Shown here one piece after another: positions 8,777 to 16,696 of a stretch of 64,000 bases of DNA. A model generated the notes under the pieces. It did no database searches. It was given only the letters and a program-made list of their open reading frames with translations, and was not told where the DNA came from. A program made the translations under genes and the position numbers. The DNA is from Halioxenophilus aromaticivorans (GTDB lineage Bacteria; Pseudomonadota; Gammaproteobacteria; Pseudomonadales; Cellvibrionaceae). The DNA lies in contig NZ_AP031496.1 of assembly GCF_042850945.1 (NCBI RefSeq), forward strand, positions 1,550,001-1,614,000, given 5' to 3'. Positions within the stretch are counted from its first letter, which is position 1, and the number at the start of each line of letters is the position of its first letter.

Positions 8777-9073
8777 TTGGGGAAATGGGTGAGTAGTGAC
8801 GGTTCAAGCATCATTCGCGTGATTCGAGCGGGTGAGGAGGTTGAGTTTCCGGCCTTGGTTGGTGAAACCATCTTGTTTTCCGCGCGCAGTAGCGGTGTTA
8901 CCCTGCCTTCGTCTTGCAAGGTAGGCATATGTGCCACCTGCATTGCACGTTTAATCGTAGGGGAGGTGGTAATGCGTAATAACCAGGCGCTTACGCCCCA
9001 AGAGCAGGCAGATGGCCTGGTGTTAGCCTGCCAGAGCGTGCCGCAGACCCCGTTGGTTATCCTAGAATATTAG
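8777..9073 (+). CDS. Plant-type [2Fe-2S] ferredoxin
   Basis: Single-domain [2Fe-2S] ferredoxin of 94-98 residues, a one-electron carrier for an oxygenase or reductase. The cluster ligands read CKVGICATC with a fourth Cys in VLACQS; the first two are separated by four residues and the next pair by two, as in chloroplast-type and phenol or hydroxylase-associated ferredoxins. Either the TTG at 8777 or the GTG at 8789 may start it; GGGGA lies 5 bases before the GTG. The flavin reductase gene follows 76 bases later on the same strand. No oxygenase accompanies them, so the electron acceptor is unknown. Confidence 0.8.
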   Translation: MGKWVSSDGSSIIRVIRAGEEVEFPALVGETILFSARSSGVTLPSSCKVGICATCIARLIVGEVVMRNNQALTPQEQADGLVLACQSVPQTPLVILEY

Positions 9074-9149
9074 ACAGTAAGCGGTGTTAGCCTGGCCCAA
9101 TAAAAGCAGTAGATGCAAACGAAGCAGTAAAATTTAGGAGTGCACCACA

Positions 9150-9623
9150 ATGATAGACACCAAGCAGTTTCGAGACGCCTTGGGAGAATTTGCCACCGGG
9201 GTTTGCATTGCCACCACGGCCCCCCCGCAAGGTGACGCCATTGGCATGACCATCAACTCGTTTTCGTCGGTTTCGCTGGAGCCGCCACTGGTGTTGTGGA
9301 GCATCCATAATTCATCGGATTGTTTCCAGAAATTCAACGATTCCGAGGTGTTTTCGATTAGCGTGCTGAGCCAAGCCCAAGAGGCGCTTTCCAATCACTT
9401 CGCCAAGCCTGGTGACCACACTCTTACTCCTGAGCACTTCATTGCCAGCGAGTTTGCCGCCCCCGTATTAAAGGATGCCATGGCCACGTTTGAATGCCGA
9501 GTTTGGGCAAAATACGCCGGTGGCGACCACACTATTATGGTGGGTGAAGTGTTGCGCTTCGGTGCTACCCACGGCCTTAGCCCGTTGTTATTTCACGGTG
9601 GTGGCTACGGCCGCAAGGCCTAA
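9150..9623 (+). CDS. Flavin reductase (HpaC/DIM6-NTAB family)
   Basis: 157-residue flavin-binding split-barrel protein of the kind that reduces FMN or FAD with NAD(P)H and hands it to a two-component monooxygenase. The signature N-terminal half is clear: FRDALGEFATGVCIATTA, then GMTINSFSSVSLEPPLVLWSI, the flavin phosphate and ring-binding stretch, followed by FSISVLSQAQEALSNHFA and a C-terminal DHTIMVGEVLRF...LLFHGGGYGRKA. An AGGAG lies 9 bases before the ATG. It probably forms an operon with the ferredoxin upstream. No oxygenase component is in the window. Confidence 0.85.
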   Translation: MIDTKQFRDALGEFATGVCIATTAPPQGDAIGMTINSFSSVSLEPPLVLWSIHNSSDCFQKFNDSEVFSISVLSQAQEALSNHFAKPGDHTLTPEHFIASEFAAPVLKDAMATFECRVWAKYAGGDHTIMVGEVLRFGATHGLSPLLFHGGGYGRKA

Positions 9624-9717
9624 CAGCTGCTGTAAGCTCATGTATTAAGTGCTTACCTTATGTGCAACTTAACACGTGGGCTTAAAGACCAATACAAAGC
9701 CTAGGGTAGTGCGGTCA

Positions 9718-10167
9718 TTAAGCTAAATGGGCTTCGTGCGGTTGTTGGCGTGGCGCGGATTTGTAAGTGGCCATAAGCTGTTTGTCCACCGCGCGCAAAA
9801 TCAGCCGGCGGCTGATGACGCCAATCACTTGTTTGTCGTCATTGAGCACGGGGTACACTTTGGGCTTTTGCTGCAACATTTGCTGCGCAAGGCTTAGCAG
9901 ATCGTCGTCTTCGCGAACCGTAAGTACTTCGGTTTTCATAACGTCTTCTACTTGAGCAACACGCTGGTTGTAATACACCACTTGCAGAGCCGAGCTTAGG
10001 CAATCCTGCTCGGAGATCCAGCCGACCAATTGCTTGTTGGCGGCAACTACTGGGCCGCCAATAACCTCGTGTTTAATCAATTCTCTAACGGCTTCCACCA
10101 CCAGTTCTTCCGGACGGAAATTAACAAAATCGGTGGACATGTAATCTGAAACTTTCATTGATTCCAT
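9718..10167 (-). CDS. Tandem CBS-domain protein
   Basis: About 149 residues containing two CBS modules (roughly residues 5-65 and 75-135) and little else. Such stand-alone CBS pairs usually bind adenosine nucleotides and modulate partner proteins. Visible signatures are KVSDYMSTDFVNFRPEELVVEAVRELIKH and DVMKTEVLTVREDDDLLSLAQQML, each followed by the VVAANKQLVGWIS or VLNDDKQVIGVIS strand. The frame runs back to 10293, but the extra 42 residues look non-homologous, so I start at MESMKVSDYM; an ATG three codons later is equally possible. It is convergent with the flavin reductase gene. The partner is unknown. Confidence 0.75.
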   Translation of the reverse strand: MESMKVSDYMSTDFVNFRPEELVVEAVRELIKHEVIGGPVVAANKQLVGWISEQDCLSSALQVVYYNQRVAQVEDVMKTEVLTVREDDDLLSLAQQMLQQKPKVYPVLNDDKQVIGVISRRLILRAVDKQLMATYKSAPRQQPHEAHLA

Positions 10168-10345
10168 TGCAGGGCCCCACAGTTGCTTATAAATATTGTT
10201 GTCTAACTTTCCCGAGTTGCTTTTCGATAATGTATCAAACTGGCTATGGAAACAAGATTCAAACATCGAATTTGTTCTAAAACTGTATCTCAACAGTTTG
10301 CTAATGTATTGCGTAAGTGCGCTAAATTGTTGATTTAGAGTAATT

Positions 10346-10783
10346 TCACTGCTGGGCCTGTGAATGCTGCGCCAAAATACGATTCGCTGGCATCGTCAGT
10401 TGCTGCATTAGGTATCGCGCCAAAGACTCAGGAAACCCTTGTTTAGCAATGGCTTGTTGCATGGCCCATAGCCACTGGTCGTGGTGGGCTTGGGATATAG
10501 GCAGGTGTTGGTGGCTGTGCAGAATGTTAATTGGCCCATAACGTTCTCGGTAGCGTTTGGGGCCACCCATCCAGCCACACAAAAAACGGGCGAGTTTGTC
10601 CCGGTTTTCCGTAAGGTCGTCGGCGTGCATTTGCTTTAAAGCTTGGGTGGCGTCACTGGTGCCGATGATGTCGTAAAAATCGTTCACCAGCTGCCACACT
10701 CCCGCCTCGCCACCCACTGCCAGAAAGGTAGCGTCTGCTTGGCCGTAGGCCGGGGGAGAATCGCTAGCGTCGTTACTCGTCAT
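10346..10783 (-). CDS. Group II truncated haemoglobin
   Basis: Haem-binding globin of 145 residues with a two-over-two fold, used for oxygen or NO/redox chemistry. Group II features: an early FLAVGGEAGVWQLVNDFYDII (B-helix Tyr in NDFY), DLTENRDKLARFLCGWMGGPKRYRERYG (CD/E region), the proximal histidine in HSHQHLPI, and the G8 tryptophan in HHDQWLWAM. The frame extends 52 codons further upstream, but the ATG at 10783 overlaps the end of the preceding gene by 11 bases (ATGACGAGTAA) and gives the usual length. It is the last gene of a four-gene overlapping unit. Confidence 0.85.
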   Translation of the reverse strand: MTSNDASDSPPAYGQADATFLAVGGEAGVWQLVNDFYDIIGTSDATQALKQMHADDLTENRDKLARFLCGWMGGPKRYRERYGPINILHSHQHLPISQAHHDQWLWAMQQAIAKQGFPESLARYLMQQLTMPANRILAQHSQAQQ

Positions 10784-11273
10784 GGTGGAGTATAGCCTGT
10801 TGATCGGTTGGCTTTTGGTAGTGCCAGCACAGCAGTACTTTGTTATTGCTTTGAGTGGCGCGGGTAATTTTGGTGACTTTAGCGGCCTCTGGTAATTCAA
10901 TAAAGCGGGTAATGGGTCGCCACAATTGCTGTGTATCACAGTGGTTGCTTTTTAATGCCTGGCAAACATGATGAATTAGCCGCTTTTGGCAAGTGCCGCC
11001 GGGCTGGCAGGTCACCGGCATTTTTTTTATAAACAACGGCTCACTAAATTGCTGGCAGCCCACATGTGTGGCCGTCGTTTTTTCTGTATGTACTTGGCCG
11101 AGGCCGTTTGCCTGGTTGCCACTATTCGATGGTTTTAATGGCGACGCATTTACGCTGGGCGCTATACCAAAATACAGCGACAACAAAACAGCGACCGCTG
11201 CCATTTGGCTAACGAACAGGCCAATGGCTTTATCTGACACGTTAAAAAATGATTGCTGGTTTATTGCATCCAT
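10773..11273 (-). CDS. Hypothetical membrane-anchored or exported Cys-containing protein
   Basis: Unrecognised 166-residue protein. After about 16 polar residues comes one hydrophobic segment (about residues 16-38, AIGLFVSQMAAVAVLLSLYF) ending SVNASP, which could be a signal anchor or cleavable signal. The rest is hydrophilic with six cysteines (for example VGCQQ, VTCQ, GTCQK, HVCQ, NHCD, LLCWH), suggesting disulfides outside the cytoplasm. Its start overlaps the end of the broken thioesterase frame by 13 bases and its stop overlaps the globin start by 11 bases. This tight packing, continuing a coupled series, is the main evidence that it is a real gene. Confidence 0.55.
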   Translation of the reverse strand: MDAINQQSFFNVSDKAIGLFVSQMAAVAVLLSLYFGIAPSVNASPLKPSNSGNQANGLGQVHTEKTTATHVGCQQFSEPLFIKKMPVTCQPGGTCQKRLIHHVCQALKSNHCDTQQLWRPITRFIELPEAAKVTKITRATQSNNKVLLCWHYQKPTDQQAILHHDE

Positions 11274-11739
11274 TGAGCGTCTACCTGCACGGCAACTACC
11301 GTGGCTTTTACTTCGGTTTTTTCTGCACTGCGAACATCGCAGCTCAGCGTGGATTTTTTGCCGTCTACCTGTGTTACTTAGGCGGTTACTATTAATGGTT
11401 GGTCAATAAGGGCCGTAAATAGTTAACCTGCAAGCTTGCGGTGGCGTACCACAGGGCAGGGGAGGTGCCGATGCCACGGTTGGCGCGGCGATAGGCGTCG
11501 GCCATGGCCGTACACACGCAATGGCAATCGACTACCGTTGCAATAATAGCGCCGTTGACGAATTTCTTGCTGCCGGCAACGTGCTGCTTGAGCGGCTGAA
11601 ATTGGCAGATGGCCAGTTGTTCGTCGCTATCACTCCAGTAGCTGTTGATACCTAAGCCGGCGGTATTTTCTGTGCCACAGCCGAAGCAGGGGTTATGTGC
11701 TTTTTGCTGCTGAGATGATGTCATAGCCAACCTCGTCAT
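11261..11739 (-). pseudogene. PaaI-type hotdog thioesterase, frameshifted and interrupted
   Basis: The intact N-terminal part reads as a hotdog thioesterase (NPCFGCGTENTAGLGI, then FVNGAIIATVVDCHCVCTAMADAY, then YATASLQVNYLRP), starting at an ATG overlapping the upstream stop as ATGA. The frame then ends early at 11392. The missing C-terminal strands are found in another minus-strand frame: LIDQPLIVTA, then a TAA at 11378-11380, then VTQVDGKKSTLSCDVRSAEK...VVAVQV to a stop at 11261. Adding one base to the CCC run at 11410-11412 (plus-strand GGG) restores YLRPLIDQPLIV, so a one-base deletion plus a nonsense codon explain the break. A truncated 115-residue product could still be made but lacks part of the fold. 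Confidence 0.7.
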
Positions 11740-13871
11740 TGCGGTTGCAAGCCCGCTTGGTCTACCAACGCGGCGTAATCCGGGTTGCGGTTGTAGCCGG
11801 GGCAGCGGTCGGTGGCGGCGGTTAAGGCTTCCAAACTTAACGTTGGCTGCTGCATTAAATTAAATAAAATGGCTAACCGAAAAAAGCCGCTAACGGATGG
11901 GTTTTCTTCTAAGAGTGTTACCAGTTTATCCAGCGAAAATGGCGCCATCGTTTGCGGATATTGGTTGGCATCTAACAAGTTGAGCATCTGAAAATAATAG
12001 GCGTGAAACACCTGGTTGGCGTAGTTGCTATTGCCACGCAGATCGTCGCGCTGTATGACGGTAATGGCTTTTCGGTAGCTGTCGATGGCGTTTTCGTTGC
12101 TGCCTAGGTGGCGTTGAGCGTCGGCCAGCTCGCCCCACATTTGTTGGATGCCCATCTCACCGGTGCCTACATTTTTAATGGCGCTGCTTATGTGGGCCAC
12201 GGCTTTTTTGAAATCGCCATTGTAATAATAGCCGCGGCCTAGCATTTCATCTCGGAGGTAAGATTCCTCTATGGGAGAGGACGATTCCAGCGCCACTTGC
12301 AAGGCCTTTACCGGTTCGCCCACGCACATGTAGGCGGTATTAAGGTTAAAGCGCGAAGTGAAGTTCTCCTCCAGCGCCAATCCCTGTTCGAGGGAGCGGA
12401 TCATATCGAGCATTCGGCCATTCAAAAAATACGCACTACTCAAGTCGGTGAATATCTTTGCAAAGCGTGGGGATAATTGCGTCGCCAGTTCTAAATGTTC
12501 TGTGGCTTGGGTAAGGTAATGCTTTTGTTCACTGCCTTTTTGGTGGTATTCACTGAGTTCTGCTTGGGCCAGTTCAACCAGCGCATCGACGTTATTTGGC
12601 CAGCGTTGCAACAGCTGATTTAAATAGCCTATGGCTTCAACGGCACGACCGGTTCGTGCTAGCACATGGCCGTAGGCGCTGCCGGCAAATGGGTTGTCAC
12701 TGTCTTGTTGCAGAGCTTTAACGCAATACTCCTCGGCTTGTTGCAACAGGCTTTTTTCATTACCCATCCAGCTTTCTAAAACAGCGGCTTGGCACAATCC
12801 CGCGTAGGCCAAAGAAAAGTTGGGGTGGGTTTTTAATAAGCCCGTCAGCAGGCTTTGCGCGCGTTTGATTTTGAGTTCTGAGGAGCGATCTTCCAGTGCC
12901 TGGCGCGCGTGTAAAAAATCTTTCTGCTCGGCAAGCTCCAAGCCTTTGTTGGCGGTGTTGCCGTTAAAAGCCTGTGTCACCGCTTGCAGCAGAGCTGGGG
13001 CAATTAACTCGGGGTGATTGTTCAGTTCATCCTCGGTGTGATGAATAGCGGCAATTTGGGTTTGTTGGCCCTGGTGGTAGTAATAGATTTGCGTGAACTG
13101 ATAGCGGCTGACGCTGTACAAGCTGAACGTTAGTACGGCATCGGCCTGGAACTGGTCAGCCACATTGGCCGACAGCCCCGGAGGATTAATCAGTGCCTGC
13201 GCCACTGTGACGCGTCGAATCCCGCCAGGGAGCTGTTTTGATAAGTGATCAACGAGGGTTTCTAAACCTTGATCTTTTATCACAATCGCCACGCTTTTAG
13301 GCTGTGTCGCGCTATCAGTTTGTGGCTTGGTCTGCGATATGCTGGCTTGGAGTAGCCAGATGAAAACCAACGCAGTTACAGTCGCCAAGGCCGCTCCCCA
13401 AGGCCAATAACGCCGTTTGGGGCCCTTCTTAGGGGTAACGATAGAAGGTTGTTCTAAAGCTGAGTCTGTTGTGGACCGGTTACTATCGGTTTGAATGGCT
13501 GGGTTTGGTTCGGCTGCAATGGATGACTCAGCTGTGCCCAGGGCGTTGGATTGTGTTGGGTCAGCCTGTGCGGGGAAGTTGTCGGTATTGGATGCGGCTT
13601 CCTGGGCGGCCTGTTCCTCCGAGCTGAGGTACAGCGTGTGCGCAGGCACCTCCAGCACGGCGGCGATGCGCTCTAAGGTATTGGGGTCAACCGATTGCTC
13701 GTTGAATACGCGGTTGACCAGATCTTTGGGTGCTGAGTTAAGTTGTTCGTGTTCGGCAATTTTCTCAGCCAGTGCCGCTTGGGTTTTCATGCCAGCGGCA
13801 AACAGGGCTTTGGTTAATTTACTTCTGGATGCTTGAATACCACGTTTACGATTTTTCTTTTTCTGGCTCAC
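11736..13871 (-). CDS. Membrane-anchored XRE-type HTH protein with periplasmic TPR repeats
   Basis: Protein of about 711 residues with an unusual order. A basic N-terminus leads into an XRE-like helix-turn-helix (about residues 13-85: KLTKALFAAGMKTQAALAEKI...DPNTLERIAAVLEVPAHTLYL). An acidic linker, a KKGPKRRY stop-transfer stretch and one transmembrane helix (about 152-175) follow. Then comes a domain resembling the TolB-like part of CadC-like regulators (SVAIVIKDQGLETLVDHLSKQL...ADAVLTFSLYSVSRYQ) and multiple TPR repeats. By analogy with ToxR/CadC it may sense outside and bind DNA inside; this is inference. I start at the GTG at 13871, 6 bases after AAGGGA; an upstream GTG at 13886 is also in frame. 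It is the first gene of the unit ending in the globin. Confidence 0.7.
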   Translation of the reverse strand: MSQKKKNRKRGIQASRSKLTKALFAAGMKTQAALAEKIAEHEQLNSAPKDLVNRVFNEQSVDPNTLERIAAVLEVPAHTLYLSSEEQAAQEAASNTDNFPAQADPTQSNALGTAESSIAAEPNPAIQTDSNRSTTDSALEQPSIVTPKKGPKRRYWPWGAALATVTALVFIWLLQASISQTKPQTDSATQPKSVAIVIKDQGLETLVDHLSKQLPGGIRRVTVAQALINPPGLSANVADQFQADAVLTFSLYSVSRYQFTQIYYYHQGQQTQIAAIHHTEDELNNHPELIAPALLQAVTQAFNGNTANKGLELAEQKDFLHARQALEDRSSELKIKRAQSLLTGLLKTHPNFSLAYAGLCQAAVLESWMGNEKSLLQQAEEYCVKALQQDSDNPFAGSAYGHVLARTGRAVEAIGYLNQLLQRWPNNVDALVELAQAELSEYHQKGSEQKHYLTQATEHLELATQLSPRFAKIFTDLSSAYFLNGRMLDMIRSLEQGLALEENFTSRFNLNTAYMCVGEPVKALQVALESSSPIEESYLRDEMLGRGYYYNGDFKKAVAHISSAIKNVGTGEMGIQQMWGELADAQRHLGSNENAIDSYRKAITVIQRDDLRGNSNYANQVFHAYYFQMLNLLDANQYPQTMAPFSLDKLVTLLEENPSVSGFFRLAILFNLMQQPTLSLEALTAATDRCPGYNRNPDYAALVDQAGLQPQ

Positions 13872-13976
13872 CGTAAATCCCTTCACTAACCTTTATCTGT
13901 ATCCGTTGGCGTGTGGTACATCCTAGAAAAACAAAGTTTTACATACTGACTGTAAAAAATTAAGTTTTTACTCAGT

Positions 13977-15125
13977 TTATTTTAGCAAACGTTCCAATAT
14001 GCCTTGGTAAATGGCTGAAAGCTGGTCTAGCTCCTGGGCATTTACACACTCGTCTACCTGGTGAATAGTGGCGTTAATCGGGCCGAGTTCGATGACCTGG
14101 GCGCCACTGGGGGCGATGAATCGGCCATCGGAGGTGCCGCCGGCGGTGGACAATTTGCTGTCGATTCCGGTGGCCGCTTTGATGCTCTCCTGGGTGGCAC
14201 CCACTAGGGTACCGGGCTCGGTTAAAAAGGCTTCGCCGCTGAGGTTCCAGTCTAATTGGTAGGTGAGTTGGTGCTTGTCCAATATGGCTTCGGTGCGCTC
14301 TATAATTTGCTGGTGGGTCAGCTCAGTGGAAAAGCGAAAGTTAAAGATAACTTTTAAGGTGCCTGGTACCACGTTGGTTGCGCCGGTACCACCATTGATG
14401 TTGGAAATTTGAAAGCTGGTGGCGGGGAAGAAGTCGTTGCCTTCATCCCATTGCTCTGCGGCCAGCTCGGCCAGCGCCGGTGCCGCCATATGTATTGGGT
14501 TTTTGACCTTGTGGGGGTAGGCAACGTGACCTTGAATGCCCTTAACCGTAAGCCAGCCGCCAATACTGCCACGACGGCCGTTTTTGATCACATCGCCGGT
14601 TACATCAGTGCTTGACGGCTCACCCACCAGGCACCAGGTGATTTGCTCGCCTTGTTCGGCCAGCCATTCCATAACCTTAACGGTACCGTAGTCCGCCGGG
14701 CCTTCTTCATCGCTGGTGATCAGGAAGGCGATGCGCCCGTTGTGATCAGGATGCTGCGCTACAAAGCGCTCGCAGGCGGTTACCATGGCGGCCAGGGAGC
14801 CTTTCATGTCGGCAGCGCCTCTGCCATAGAGCATGCCTTCGTGCAGCACCGGCTCGAACGGCGGGAAACGCCAGTTTTCCTCTGGGCCGGTGGGCACCAC
14901 ATCGGTGTGGCCGGCAAACGCAAACAGCGGCCCCTGGGGGCCGCGCACAGCCCACAGATTTTGCACCCGCTCATCATTCTCACCCCAGCACAAGAATTGG
15001 CAGTCGAAGCCAATGGCGGATAACCGGCTGGCCATTAATTCTTGGCAGCCTTCGTCGAGGGGCGTAATGGACGGCCGTCGAATCAGTTCTTGGGTGAGTT
15101 CAACGGTGGCGGATGGTGCTTCCAT
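13977..15125 (-). CDS. dapE: Succinyl-diaminopimelate desuccinylase
   Basis: Zinc M20-type hydrolase (382 residues) that removes succinate from N-succinyl-LL-2,6-diaminopimelate in lysine and peptidoglycan precursor synthesis. Metal and catalytic motifs are in place: FAGHTDVVPTG (His and Asp), GRGAADMKGSLAAMV (bridging Asp), TSDEEGPADYGT (catalytic and metal Glu) and the C-terminal ELGPINATIHQVDE with a metal-binding His. The dimerisation domain lies between (GRRGSIGGWLTVKGIQGHVAYPH). It follows dapD by 24 bases in the same operon. Confidence 0.95.
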   Translation of the reverse strand: MEAPSATVELTQELIRRPSITPLDEGCQELMASRLSAIGFDCQFLCWGENDERVQNLWAVRGPQGPLFAFAGHTDVVPTGPEENWRFPPFEPVLHEGMLYGRGAADMKGSLAAMVTACERFVAQHPDHNGRIAFLITSDEEGPADYGTVKVMEWLAEQGEQITWCLVGEPSSTDVTGDVIKNGRRGSIGGWLTVKGIQGHVAYPHKVKNPIHMAAPALAELAAEQWDEGNDFFPATSFQISNINGGTGATNVVPGTLKVIFNFRFSTELTHQQIIERTEAILDKHQLTYQLDWNLSGEAFLTEPGTLVGATQESIKAATGIDSKLSTAGGTSDGRFIAPSGAQVIELGPINATIHQVDECVNAQELDQLSAIYQGILERLLK

Positions 15126-15149
15126 GGGTTGTGTATCTCTTGGGGTTGC

Positions 15150-16181
15150 TTAGTTGTGCTTGTGCAGTTCTTCGTTCAGCTCAATGGCTGACTTATTGGT
15201 GCGGCATTGAACGGCGCCGGTTTGCGAGTGGCGACGGAAGAGCAGGTCGCTCTTGCCGGCGAGATCGCGGGCGTTAACGACTTCTACCACGTCGCCGTTG
15301 TCGGCCAGTACCGATACTTTGGTGCCTGCGGTAATGTACAAGCCCGCTTCAACGGTGCAGCGGTCGCCCAGTGGGATACCGATACCGGCGTTGGCGCCCA
15401 ACAGGCAGCCTTCGCCCACGGAAATAACAATGTTACCGCCGCCAGATAGGGTACCCATGGTGGAGCAGCCGCCACCCAAATCCGAGCCTTTACCCACAAC
15501 CACACCGGCGGAAATACGGCCTTCGATCATGCCCGGGCCTTCGGTACCGGCGTTAAAGTTGACGAAGCCTTCGTGCATGATGGTGGTGCCTTCGCCAATG
15601 TAAGCGCCCAAACGTACGCGTGCCGTGTGCGCAATACGCACGCCGCCAGGTACCACGTAGTTGGTCATTTTGGGAAATTTGTCCACGCAGTCGACGTCGA
15701 GCAGCTCGCCGCTTAAGCGTGCTTGCATTTGACGCTCTGACAGCTCAGCCAAGTCGATGGCGCCCTGGTTGGTCCAGGCTACGTTGGGCAGTACGCCGAA
15801 CATGCCGTCCAGTACAACACCGTGGGGTTTTACCAAACGGTGGGACAACAAGTGCAACTTGAGATAGGCCTCTGGTGTGGTGTTAGGCGCGCTGTCGTCG
15901 GCCAAAAAAGTGGCTACTAACGGTTGTTTGCTGTCGGCGAAGCTTTTGGCAATGGCCGCTTGTTCGGCATCGACGCTGGCTAAATCGGCGGCCAGTTGGC
16001 TCACCTGGGCGGCATTTAAGGCGATGGCTTGGTTGCCTTCGCTGTAACCTGCGGCTTTGGCGGCAACGGCGGCCAGCTCGGCGCTGGGATTGAGCACAGG
16101 GGCTGGGTAGAACACTTCCAGCCACTCTTGTTTTTGGTTGTGAGTGCCTACGCCGAGGCCGAAGCTAAATAACTGAGTCAT
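15150..16181 (-). CDS. dapD: Tetrahydrodipicolinate N-succinyltransferase (long type)
   Basis: Succinyl-CoA-dependent enzyme (343 residues) forming N-succinyl-2-amino-6-oxopimelate, the step before DapC and DapE. The C-terminal half is a left-handed beta-helix with hexapeptide repeats (VRIAHTARVRLGAYIGEGTTIMHEGFVNFNAGTEG, then GRISAGVVVGKGSDLGGGCSTMG). The protein is the long Pseudomonas-type DapD with a large N-terminal domain rather than the 274-residue enterobacterial form. It is transcribed with dapE and the ArsC-like gene. Confidence 0.92.
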   Translation of the reverse strand: MTQLFSFGLGVGTHNQKQEWLEVFYPAPVLNPSAELAAVAAKAAGYSEGNQAIALNAAQVSQLAADLASVDAEQAAIAKSFADSKQPLVATFLADDSAPNTTPEAYLKLHLLSHRLVKPHGVVLDGMFGVLPNVAWTNQGAIDLAELSERQMQARLSGELLDVDCVDKFPKMTNYVVPGGVRIAHTARVRLGAYIGEGTTIMHEGFVNFNAGTEGPGMIEGRISAGVVVGKGSDLGGGCSTMGTLSGGGNIVISVGEGCLLGANAGIGIPLGDRCTVEAGLYITAGTKVSVLADNGDVVEVVNARDLAGKSDLLFRRHSQTGAVQCRTNKSAIELNEELHKHN

Positions 16182-16236
16182 GGTGCAATCCTGTTATAGG
16201 GTGGTTGGTGCCGAGCAGGGCGGCAACTGATCTTGA

Positions 16237-16578
16237 TTAGAGTAGCGCTTGGTAATTGGCGGCGGAAAAGCCCACCTGGCGCTGCTTGCCGGTATCCAGA
16301 ACCGGCCGTTTTATTAGGGTTGGGTGCTCAACCAGTAGAGCCGCAGCATCATCACCCAGGGCCTGGTCCTTCTGCGCATCATCCAATTGCTTCCAGGTGG
16401 TGCTGCGCTTGTTCACCAGCACCGCGTGGCCGAGTTCATCCAGCCAGGCCTGCACCTGGTCTTGGCTCAAACCCTCGGCCCGAAAATCGTGAAACGCGAA
16501 TTCAACGTTGTTGTCTTCCAGCCAGCGGCGGGCTTTTTTTACGGTGTCACAGTTTTTGATGCCGTAGAGCGTAAACAT
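16237..16578 (-). CDS. ArsC/Spx-family thioredoxin-fold protein (YffB-like)
   Basis: 113-residue thioredoxin-fold protein of the arsenate-reductase-related YffB branch. The N-terminal active-site loop is YGIKNCDTVKKARRWL with a single Cys, and the family TLIKRPVLD motif lies near residue 90. YffB proteins are glutathione-linked but not shown to reduce arsenate, so a resistance role should not be assumed. It precedes dapD by 55 bases, an arrangement conserved in pseudomonads and relatives. Confidence 0.85.
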   Translation of the reverse strand: MFTLYGIKNCDTVKKARRWLEDNNVEFAFHDFRAEGLSQDQVQAWLDELGHAVLVNKRSTTWKQLDDAQKDQALGDDAAALLVEHPTLIKRPVLDTGKQRQVGFSAANYQALL

Positions 16579-16617
16579 ACTTCGGGTCTCGTTACGTGTA
16601 ATTGCAGGTGCAAAAGG

Positions 16618-16632
16618 CGCGCAATCATAGCA
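16618..16632 (-). promoter_or_regulatory. Candidate extended -10 promoter for the arsC-dapD-dapE operon
   Basis: On the minus strand TGCTATGAT (16632-16624) is an extended -10 followed by the G+C-rich TGCGCGCC. It sits about 46 bases upstream of the ArsC-like start codon. No strong -35 is seen at 17 bases, which an extended -10 can tolerate. Based on motif only. Confidence 0.4.
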
Positions 16633-16696
16633 AAAAACAGGGGCGTTATCACAGGCAAGGAATCAATGGGGTCAGATCCGTTTGATCCGACAGCGG

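Noticed and set aside
10784..10939. 52-codon N-terminal extension of the truncated haemoglobin
   Set aside because: It overlaps the upstream gene completely and lacks globin character; the ATG at 10783 gives the family length.
10993..11409. 138-codon plus-strand frame opposite the Cys protein and broken thioesterase
   Set aside because: Minus-strand genes overlap in a coupled series and one has clear hotdog homology; this frame has no family features or convincing ribosome binding site.
16660..16690. AATGGGGTCAGATCC motif as a REP/RAYT transposase relic
   Set aside because: The motif resembles ends seen near RAYT genes, but it is a single short occurrence with no transposase or second end.
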